Shown here: piece after piece, positions 1-5,256 of the stretch | How positions within the stretch are numbered: position 1 is the first letter of the stretch | Layout of the letters: every line of letters starts with the position of its first letter | Assembly: GCA_026392145.1 (NCBI GenBank) | Contig: JAPLCS010000068.1 | Location: forward strand, 1-5,256 | Direction of reading: 5' to 3' | Source of the DNA: Fimbriimonadales bacterium | GTDB taxonomy: Bacteria > Armatimonadota > Fimbriimonadia > Fimbriimonadales > Fimbriimonadaceae | Length of the DNA: 5,256 nt | Position numbers and translations under genes: made by a program | The notes under the pieces: generated by a model | Seen by the model: the letters and a program-made list of their open reading frames with translations, nothing else | What the model was told of the DNA's origin: nothing | Database searches by the model: none

Positions 1-915
1 TGTGGCTGACCCTGTCCAGATGAGACATCCGGCGGTCCAAAGTGTTTTAACAAGCGATTCACTAAGTTCGTGTGATTCTTCGAGAGCTTTTACAAGGTCG
101 CCTTCTGTTTTATGCAGTTTTTGGGTTTTTCTAAGAACTTCGTGCGATAGTTCCCAAGTGCGTCGACCGCTACGCCAGGTGATAAGCCCAGTGACGATTC
201 CAATGAGTAGTGAGAACAGCAGGGAAGAAGTTAATCCGTTTAAGAGTGCGACCCGAAGTGGTTCGGTGTCCTTCATGAATTCGGAGTACTTCATATCAGT
301 GGTGACCACAGCGACAATTTTGCCGGATTCATTCGGGATGGGGAAGAAGGCACTGACGAAAGTGCCTCTTTCAGTTTCGATTGGTGTTGAATCGAAGGTT
401 GGCTTCTTTGTTCTAAATGCTTCTTTGAGTTTGTCGCTCGCCTTTTCGTAGGTATCTCCGATTTTCGGTCCATACACTTTTTCGCCTTGAATCATTTCAT
501 AGGGCATGGCTGAGTCGGCAATGAAGGTTATTCTGCCGTTCCCCCATCGGAAAATCGAGGCGTAGCGTACATCTTGGTCAGATTTTAGAACCTGCCGAAT
601 ATTTTTGATGACCCTTTTGAACGCTGGTGAATTGGCATCATCCTTTGCGGTGAGCTCAGACAAATCACTCAACTCGGTATTCTTGGCGATCATCGACCCG
701 CTGGACTTCAGGTGATCAAATCGAACTTCAGAAAGACGTTGAGTGGACTGTCGGTAGACAATGAAACTGGCAAAAGCTGCACAGAGAAAGGCTAAGATGA
801 AGGCAGACGCAGAGGCACGTAAGATCGGATTTTCGATCTTGCCTCCGTCCCCACGGTTCGGTTCGGTTTTTCCAACGGAAGGATTGTCCTTCCGGGAAAA
901 CTTAAGTCCCTTCAT
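1..915 (-). CDS. Membrane-bound sensor protein with Cache-like extracytoplasmic domain (N-terminal part, runs off the window)
   Basis: An open frame on the minus strand runs from ATG at 915-913 to the window edge, giving 305 codons without a stop. The order is a basic cytoplasmic tail (residues 1-30), membrane segment 1 (about 31-54), an outer domain (about 55-222), membrane segment 2 (about 223-247, followed by WRSGRR as a positive-inside signal), then a charged heptad-like stretch (about 255-290) that looks like a signalling coiled coil. The outer domain has the Cache/PAS-like pattern DVRYASIF...FIADS...GTFVSAFFPIPNESGKIVAVVTTDM, typical of ligand-sensing histidine kinases, diguanylate cyclases and chemoreceptors. 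The last visible residues (AGCLIWTG) could open a cytoplasmic PAS domain. The output domain is outside the window, so its class is unknown. ATG 915 is chosen because it gives a short basic tail before the first membrane segment; the frame stays open upstream to a stop at 994-996 with no better start. No clear ribosome binding site precedes it. The gene is divergent from flhA. Confidence 0.8.
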   Translation of the reverse strand, partial: MKGLKFSRKDNPSVGKTEPNRGDGGKIENPILRASASAFILAFLCAAFASFIVYRQSTQRLSEVRFDHLKSSGSMIAKNTELSDLSELTAKDDANSPAFKRVIKNIRQVLKSDQDVRYASIFRWGNGRITFIADSAMPYEMIQGEKVYGPKIGDTYEKASDKLKEAFRTKKPTFDSTPIETERGTFVSAFFPIPNESGKIVAVVTTDMKYSEFMKDTEPLRVALLNGLTSSLLFSLLIGIVTGLITWRSGRRTWELSHEVLRKTQKLHKTEGDLVKALEESHELSESLVKTLWTAGCLIWTGSAT

Positions 916-952
916 TAGCCCAGAATTTGGGACGTTACGTATACGGCTCCCG

Positions 953-991
953 TCTATGTGATTCCACTTTTGGGCAGGAATCTCACATAGA
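953..991. repeat. Imperfect inverted repeat in the divergent promoter region
   Basis: The left arm is 953-965 (TCTATGTGATTCC). The right arm is 977-991 (GGAATCTCACATAGA). They pair over 13 positions (8 outer, 5 inner) with a two-base bulge at 982-983 and an 11-base loop at 966-976. The outer arms carry TGTGA and TCACA half-sites, but these are 21 bases apart instead of the 6 seen in CRP/FNR-type operators. The repeat lies 37 bp upstream of the sensor gene start and 91 bp upstream of the flhA start. It could be a two-half-site operator for a dimeric regulator, or an RNA hairpin in the leader of the sensor gene. The symmetry is seen directly; its function is inference. Confidence 0.6.
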
Positions 992-1041
992 ATCTAAGTT
1001 TTCGAAGTTAAGAAATAACCCTGCAAAAATACAGGTTTTCT

Positions 1042-1049
1042 GCCAATAA
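1042..1049 (+). promoter_or_regulatory. Possible sigma-28 (FliA/SigD)-type -10 element upstream of flhA
   Basis: GCCAATAA differs at one base from the flagellar sigma factor -10 consensus GCCGATAA. It lies 33 bp before the flhA start codon and on the same strand. The expected -35 element (TAAAGTTT about 11 bases upstream) is poorly matched: the eight bases at 1023-1030 are GCAAAAAT. If used, transcription would start near 1055-1057, right at the base of the following hairpin, leaving a short leader. An 8-base near match can occur by chance, so this is tentative. Confidence 0.25.
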
Positions 1050-1054
1050 GACCA

Positions 1055-1077
1055 AAGAGGGTGGAGTTTGCCCTCTT
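1055..1077 (+). promoter_or_regulatory. Hairpin just upstream of the flhA start, with GGAG in its loop
   Basis: AAGAGGG (1055-1061) and CCCTCTT (1071-1077) are a perfect 7-bp inverted repeat with a 9-base loop, ending five bases before the flhA ATG. The only Shine-Dalgarno-like sequence nearby, GGAG at 1063-1066, sits in the loop, 16 bases from the ATG. That is too far for normal use on a linear leader. The hairpin could present or mask the ribosome site, so it may be a translational control element. It is not a terminator, as no T-run follows. The pairing is seen directly; the role is inferred. Confidence 0.4.
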
Positions 1078-1082
1078 GAGCC

Positions 1083-3146
1083 ATGCAGTTCTTTTCGAAG
1101 TTGATGAAACACACCGATGTCATGTTGGGCATTGGTCTTTTGCTCGTGGTATCGATGCTTATTTTGCCTCTGCCGCACTGGGCTGTCGATTTGGGGCTTG
1201 TTTTGGCGATTGCCGGTTCGGTTATGATTCTGTTGACCTCGGTCAATATCACTGATCCGCTTCAATTTAGCGTTTTTCCTAGCCTTTTGGTTGTTTCCAC
1301 TTTGTTCAGGCTGGCGCTCTCTATTGCCGCGACCAAGCTTATTTTGGGAACAGGACAAGCGGGGCACGTTATTGAGACCTTCGGTAACTTTGTCATGGGT
1401 GGGGATTTTGTTGTTGGCTTTGTTGCCTTCTTAATCCTTGTTATTGTTCAGTTTGTTGTTATCACAAATGGTGCTGGACGAGTTTCGGAAGTTGTCGCTA
1501 GGTTTACCTTGGATGCAATGCCAGGTAAGCAAATGGCCATTGATGCTGACTTAGCTGCGGGAATGATTGATGAGGAAACGGCTAAGGACCGACGACTAAA
1601 AGTTAAGCAAGAAGCGGACTTTTATGGGGCAATGGATGGTGCTTCGAAGTTTGTTAAGGGCGATGCCGTTGCTTCTATCTTAATTATTGTTATTAACATT
1701 ATTGGTGGATTTGCGGTGGGGCTTTTTAAGGGTCAAAGCGATCCTATGACCATTCTAAAGACCTATGCTCTTTTGTCCGTTGGTGAAGGTTTAACCTCTC
1801 AAATGCCGGCGCTCTTGATTTCTTCGGCGAGTGGTTTACTTGTTACTCGAGCGGGACAAGATCGTTCGATGGCCGGTCAGGTTGCGACACAGTTTTTTAA
1901 TCAGCCGAAGGCGATTGGAGTTGCGTCGGTTGCGATTGCCTTATTCGGGTTCATTCCTGGATTTCCCGCTACATTGTTCATGGGAGCTGGCGCTCTCATG
2001 TTCTTGCTTTATCGATTTTTGACCGCGAATCCTAACTTTTCAAAGGTGTTTGATCCGCCGAAAGAGGCTCCGAAGCGGGCCGAAGAACCACCTGCTCCTA
2101 CTGGACCAGAAGCGGTTCTCCCTCTGTTGGCTGTGGACCCTATTGAGATTGAGATTGGCTACGGATTGACCAAACTTGCGGATGTGAAAGTGGGTGGTGA
2201 TATGAGCGAGCGGATTGCTTCGACGAGAAAGCAAATTGCCTCTGAACTCGGATTTATTATGCCTACGGTTCGGATTCGTGACTCCATTCAACTGAGTAAT
2301 TCTGAGTATGTTTTGAAGATTCGTGGAGAGGAAGTCGGTGCTTCTGAAGTTATGCCTGATTTGTTCCTTGCGGTGAATCCGGGTTCTGCGATTGAATCTA
2401 TCCCAGGTGTGCCGACTAAAGACCCTGTCTTTGGACTGGATGCGTTGTGGATTGAGAGCGATCAGCGTGAACTTGCGGAAAGAGTTGGCTATACCGTTAT
2501 TGAACCAAGTGCGGTTATTACGACTCATTTGGCGGAACTGGTTAAGACTCACGCTCCTGAGTTGATTAGTCGACAGGATGTTCAGGTGCTTATTGAGGAA
2601 GCTAGGAAGTTGAATGCCGCGGCGGTTGGCGAATTGATTCCGGAAATTCTTGGAGTGAGCGATGTCCAAAAGGTTCTTCAGCACCTCTTGCGGGAGCGAA
2701 TTCCTATTCGAGATATGGTCACCATTATTGAAACCTTGGCTGACTTTGCACCGAAAACCAAGGATGTTGAGCAACTTGGCGAAATCGTGCGATCAGCAAT
2801 TTCCCGAACGATTACCCGACAGTATCTTGATCCGGAAAATAAGTTGTGCTGTTTGACACTGGATCCTGCACTTGAGCGAAAGTTGGCGGATAAGGTGAAT
2901 GTCACTTCGATGGGCAATGCTCTCGTCTTAGATTCCATTTTGCAGGCGGAATTGGTCCAGAGTTTGAAGAGTGAATATGAGCGAGCTACGATGATGGGTC
3001 ATCAACCGGTACTTCTTTGTGGTTCCCAAGTGAGGCTTCCGATTAGAAGGTTCCTTGACCGTCACTTGCCGAATTTGGCAGTGCTTGCTTACAGTGAAAT
3101 ATCTTCTAAGGCCGATGTTGAATTTGTTGGGCAGATTGCAGCTTAA
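1083..3146 (+). CDS. flhA: FlhA, flagellar type III export gate protein
   Basis: FlhA forms a nonameric ring in the inner membrane at the flagellar base. It helps couple proton flow to export and docks export chaperones through its cytoplasmic domain. At 687 residues the length is normal. Residues about 13-313 contain eight predicted membrane segments, with the FHIPEP family signature at R133-D156 (RFTLDAMPGKQMAIDAD). Residues about 320-348 are a Pro/Glu-rich linker, and 349-687 form the cytoplasmic domain. Against Salmonella FlhA as I recall it, R133, R140, D144, K189 and D194 match R147, R154, D158, K203 and D208. D447, F450 and T481 match the chaperone-dimple residues D456, F459 and T490. 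The loop near residues 89-96 is short, as in Firmicutes FlhA. Differences at K85, N129 and E235 are reported as a finding. ATG 1083 is the first possible start, since an in-frame TGA lies at 1077-1079; no well-spaced ribosome site is present. No other flagellar gene is visible. Confidence 0.96.
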   Translation: MQFFSKLMKHTDVMLGIGLLLVVSMLILPLPHWAVDLGLVLAIAGSVMILLTSVNITDPLQFSVFPSLLVVSTLFRLALSIAATKLILGTGQAGHVIETFGNFVMGGDFVVGFVAFLILVIVQFVVITNGAGRVSEVVARFTLDAMPGKQMAIDADLAAGMIDEETAKDRRLKVKQEADFYGAMDGASKFVKGDAVASILIIVINIIGGFAVGLFKGQSDPMTILKTYALLSVGEGLTSQMPALLISSASGLLVTRAGQDRSMAGQVATQFFNQPKAIGVASVAIALFGFIPGFPATLFMGAGALMFLLYRFLTANPNFSKVFDPPKEAPKRAEEPPAPTGPEAVLPLLAVDPIEIEIGYGLTKLADVKVGGDMSERIASTRKQIASELGFIMPTVRIRDSIQLSNSEYVLKIRGEEVGASEVMPDLFLAVNPGSAIESIPGVPTKDPVFGLDALWIESDQRELAERVGYTVIEPSAVITTHLAELVKTHAPELISRQDVQVLIEEARKLNAAAVGELIPEILGVSDVQKVLQHLLRERIPIRDMVTIIETLADFAPKTKDVEQLGEIVRSAISRTITRQYLDPENKLCCLTLDPALERKLADKVNVTSMGNALVLDSILQAELVQSLKSEYERATMMGHQPVLLCGSQVRLPIRRFLDRHLPNLAVLAYSEISSKADVEFVGQIAA

Positions 3147-3160
3147 AGTCAGTTAACGGC

Positions 3161-4222
3161 TTATTCAAGATCTTGTGGACTACTTGCCCGGCAGATTTGG
3201 TTAAGGCTCAGACTTCTCGCTTTTGATTCGGTGAGGGTGCGTTCGTCGAAGGGGAATCTGCTTTGAATTTCAGTTGCGATGTGTCGCATTACGATGCCGG
3301 ATTTCCTTTGCCTGTCGAGCGCGATTAATTGGAATGGTTTTTTGTTTCTGAGTGCATCGAAGATGCCGTTTAGCCAATCTTCACCAGCTTTGGCGAGGGA
3401 TTCTTCTAATTCTTCCTCTGTGAGCGATGGGCGGTAGGATTGTAGGAAAAGTGCGCCGAGACTTAGCACTTCTTTTTCGAAAAAAAGGTTCGAAAGGGTT
3501 GTTGGAAAGGCTACTTTTTGACTGTAACCAGCGAGTCGCGCCATTCCCTGTAAGCGGAGGGAGTAGGTGAATACTTTTCTTGGAGTGCCGAAACGGAAGT
3601 TTAGGTTTGGGCAAGGAATTCGCACACCTGCACCCCAGGGCCATAAGCAGTTCAGCAGGGGCTTGCCTTCGTCTTGTCGGCGTTTATTGAAATCTAAGTC
3701 GGTGAGGATGTTGATGGAGTCATCGATAAGCCTTCGTAGTTCGATTTCACCATCTCCTTGGGGAAGTGATGTTTGGTAACTCATTGACTCAGCTGGAGGA
3801 GTTAGTAGTTGCTGTCCGAGTTTTTCCCACACCAGAGCGAATTGATTATTGTGGGAGACGATGGTGAGAAGTTTGGTATTCAGTTGAGTGAGAATTGACT
3901 TGATTTCAGTTGCTTCGTTTGGTTGGAGAAGGTGGCTTGCAGGCGCAATCAATCCCTCTGAAAATGACATGAGAGAGAGGCAGTAATGAGTTGATTTTTC
4001 GGGAGGATCAAAACCCATTCCAGCTACTGCGAGCACTCCGGGGCTGGCTTGGACCTCGAATGGGTGGTATCCGAGTAGTGCTGATTCGAAGAGATCACCG
4101 GTTTCCGTGTGTACTGTGCTGACTTCTCCGATTTCTGCGAGGGAACGGAATTGCGGAATGGATTCAATTACTGAATTTCCCGGCTCTCTTAATGCGCCAT
4201 CAAAGACGAAAGTCGTGATCAT
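3161..4222 (-). CDS. Degenerate ApgM-like (archaeal-type cofactor-independent phosphoglycerate mutase family) protein, probable pseudoenzyme
   Basis: True ApgM enzymes interconvert 2- and 3-phosphoglycerate through a phosphoserine and two metal ions. This 353-residue protein shows the family pattern in order. There is an N-terminal beta strand ending in D8-G9 (family: LDGLGDRP), IPQFRSLAEIG at 22-32 (family: TPN-D-LA), LLGYHPFE at 49-56 (family: GYDPYE), and NKRRQDEGKP then WGAG at about 179-199 (family: N-RR-EGKP then a Gly-rich loop). QGMARLAGY follows at 225-233 (family: KG-AR--G). Key catalytic parts are changed. The family GSDTAH motif aligns with TGDLFE (41-46), so the catalytic serine becomes Gly42. 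The phosphate-binding GRG becomes SPG (60-62). The C-terminal AGHD and DHST metal motifs are not recognisable. The length is short for the roughly 400-residue family. ATG 4222 is the first start after an in-frame stop at 4229-4231, and no ribosome site is seen. The gene follows purF after 78 bp on the same strand. Family membership is well supported; loss of activity is inferred. Confidence 0.75.
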   Translation of the reverse strand: MITTFVFDGALREPGNSVIESIPQFRSLAEIGEVSTVHTETGDLFESALLGYHPFEVQASPGVLAVAGMGFDPPEKSTHYCLSLMSFSEGLIAPASHLLQPNEATEIKSILTQLNTKLLTIVSHNNQFALVWEKLGQQLLTPPAESMSYQTSLPQGDGEIELRRLIDDSINILTDLDFNKRRQDEGKPLLNCLWPWGAGVRIPCPNLNFRFGTPRKVFTYSLRLQGMARLAGYSQKVAFPTTLSNLFFEKEVLSLGALFLQSYRPSLTEEELEESLAKAGEDWLNGIFDALRNKKPFQLIALDRQRKSGIVMRHIATEIQSRFPFDERTLTESKARSLSLNQICRASSPQDLE

Positions 4223-4300
4223 GAGATATCAAAGTATGTGCCAACCGTTTGTCTGATGACCTTTACCATTTGAGAAGCGCAGGTGCTTTCTTGTGGAGGT

Positions 4301-5256
4301 TTAGTCCTCTGACAGGAGAACACCCTGCCCTCTGAGAACGGTTGCCATTTCTCCCAATTTTGAAGGTTGCTTGCCTTCGGAGGTGAGTAAAGATTCGGGA
4401 ATAGGAATGGGATATTTGCCCGTGAAGCAGGCGGTGCAGAACCCCTTTGTCTGATTATGCACAGCGAGTTGAGCACCTTCGACGCTTAGATAGCCCAATG
4501 AAGTTGCACCAATGTGTTCTTGGAGTTCCTTGAGAGTCTTTACTGCGGCAATCAGCTCTTTTCTTGATGCCATATCGATGCCGTAGAAACATGGGTGCAT
4601 GATGGGTGGGGCGGTGATGCGTACATGAACTTCGGTTGCACCAGATTCGAACATCATTTTAACAAGTTGCTTGGTTGTGGTGCCTCGGACGATTGAGTCG
4701 TCTACGAGCACAATTCTTTTGCCCTTTAGGTGATCTGTCAGCGGGGTTAGCTTCATTCTGACTCCGAGCTCTCGCATGCGTTGATCGGGTTGGATGAAGG
4801 TTCGATGGATGTATCGGCTCTTCATCATGCCTTCTCGGAAGGGAATACCACTTGCCTTGCTGAACCCGAGCGCTGCTGGTGTACCGCTGTCTGGAACTGG
4901 CACGACAATGTCTGCCTCGACTGGATGTTCGATTGCCAATCTCTCGCCCATTCGGAGTCGTGCACCGTAGAGCCCGGTACCAAACATTTCTGAGTCGGGC
5001 CGGGCGAAGTAGATCATTTCGAAAAGGCACATTGATTCGCCGGGGCTTTCGATCCCTTCGGCTAATCTCATCCCGTTTTTGTCGATGATGACAATTTGTC
5101 CTGGTTTGATGTGGATTTCAGGAGTCGCTCCCACAGGCCCGAATGCACAGGTTTCGCTGGCGATCATGTACCCGTTCTCTCCGATTTTTCCAGCAACTAA
5201 CGGGCGGATGCCGTTGGGGTCACGGAATCCGATTATTTGGCTGGGCGTCAGAACGG
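4301..5256 (-). CDS. purF: Amidophosphoribosyltransferase PurF (C-terminal two thirds; N-terminus outside the window)
   Basis: PurF catalyses the first committed step of purine synthesis in the cytoplasm: PRPP plus glutamine gives 5-phosphoribosylamine. The visible 317 residues begin in the glutaminase domain (FRDPNGIRPL, then MIASETCAFGPVGA) and continue through the type I phosphoribosyltransferase domain to a TAA at 4303-4301. The PRPP-binding loop IVLVDDSIVRGTTTK (about 4670-4714) is intact, as is PVPDSGTPAALGF upstream of it. Four cysteines sit where Bacillus-type enzymes bind a 4Fe-4S cluster: one in SMCLFEMIYFARPDS (codon 5029-5027), one in HPCFYGIDMA, and two in GFCTACF. Compared with the roughly 470-residue family, about 155 N-terminal residues, including the expected catalytic Cys1 and any propeptide, lie beyond 5256. 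The frame stays open to the window edge, so the ATG at 5167 is internal. The 78 bp to the next gene hold no convincing terminator, so co-transcription with the ApgM-like gene is likely. Confidence 0.97.
   Translation of the reverse strand, partial: VLTPSQIIGFRDPNGIRPLVAGKIGENGYMIASETCAFGPVGATPEIHIKPGQIVIIDKNGMRLAEGIESPGESMCLFEMIYFARPDSEMFGTGLYGARLRMGERLAIEHPVEADIVVPVPDSGTPAALGFSKASGIPFREGMMKSRYIHRTFIQPDQRMRELGVRMKLTPLTDHLKGKRIVLVDDSIVRGTTTKQLVKMMFESGATEVHVRITAPPIMHPCFYGIDMASRKELIAAVKTLKELQEHIGATSLGYLSVEGAQLAVHNQTKGFCTACFTGKYPIPIPESLLTSEGKQPSKLGEMATVLRGQGVLLSED

Noticed and set aside
2..451. A 149-codon open frame on the plus strand at the window start
   Set aside because: It is antisense to the sensor protein, whose opposite frame shows two membrane segments and a Cache-like domain. 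The plus-strand product is Ser-rich with no recognisable family.
957..987. TGTGA ... TCACA as a CRP/FNR binding site
   Set aside because: The half-sites are 21 bases apart instead of 6, so a standard CRP dimer would not bind both. It is kept only as part of the inverted repeat.
1021..1050. Sigma-54-like promoter on the minus strand (TTGGCAG followed by a CTGT-like -12)
   Set aside because: The essential -12 GC is not present at the required spacing, so it does not meet the consensus.
2040..2774. A 244-codon open frame on the minus strand inside flhA
   Set aside because: It lies wholly antisense to a strongly conserved coding region, has an Arg/Asn/Ser-rich composition with no recognisable domain, and follows from the T-ending codon bias of flhA.
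1083..3146. Possible non-flagellar type III secretion gate (SctV) instead of FlhA, because of the short loop near residues 89-96 and the VQFVVIT segment
   Set aside because: Firmicutes FlhA proteins share both traits. The GAGR, EADFYGAMDGASKF and C-terminal chaperone-docking residues are FlhA-like, and no other secretion genes are nearby.
4275..4288. Small hairpin AAGC/GCTT after purF as a possible terminator
   Set aside because: The stem is only four pairs and no T-run follows on the minus strand.
4219..4476. An 85-codon minus-strand frame spanning the purF end and the gap, whose TGA overlaps the ATG of the ApgM-like gene (ATGA)
   Set aside because: The ATGA overlap suggests translational coupling, but two thirds of the frame lies out of frame inside purF, the product resembles no family, and no ribosome site precedes it. 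It is most likely chance.

Overview
The window comes from a bacterial chromosome of roughly balanced GC content. It is tightly packed with four protein genes, two of which run off the ends. The organism makes, or descends from something that makes, a flagellum, because a full-length flhA is present. It also has a purF whose visible part keeps the cysteines of the Fe-S-containing, Bacillus-type amidophosphoribosyltransferase. None of the visible start codons has a convincing Shine-Dalgarno sequence at normal spacing. The phylum cannot be fixed from this window. My hunch, at low confidence, is a deep-branching lineage such as Armatimonadota (Fimbriimonadia), from the Firmicutes-like FlhA, the Cache-type sensor and the weak ribosome binding sites.

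Layout. Positions 1-915 (minus strand) hold the first 305 codons of a membrane sensor protein: basic N-terminal tail, membrane segment, Cache-like outer domain, second membrane segment, coiled coil, and possibly the start of a PAS domain. Its output domain lies outside the window. Positions 916-1082 form a divergent intergenic region with a long imperfect inverted repeat, a possible sigma-28-type -10 element and a small hairpin just before flhA. Positions 1083-3146 (plus strand) are flhA, the export gate of the flagellar type III secretion apparatus, complete at 687 residues. Only 14 bp separate its stop codon from the stop codon of the next gene, which converges on it. Positions 3161-4222 (minus strand) encode a 353-residue protein that I recognise as a degenerate member of the archaeal-type cofactor-independent phosphoglycerate mutase (ApgM) family. 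It appears to lack the catalytic serine and most metal-binding motifs. Positions 4301-5256 (minus strand) are the C-terminal two thirds of purF, which probably lies in one transcription unit with the ApgM-like gene.

How the genes relate. flhA stands alone here, without flhB, flhF or fliPQR beside it. It shares a control region with the sensor gene, so the two may be co-regulated, but nothing in the sequence proves this. purF and the ApgM-like gene are co-oriented with a 78-bp gap and may be co-transcribed. No CRISPR array, transposon, tRNA, rRNA or obvious new multi-gene system is visible. The most interesting items are the apparent ApgM-family pseudoenzyme, the unusual charged residues in FlhA, and the structured flhA/sensor intergenic region.
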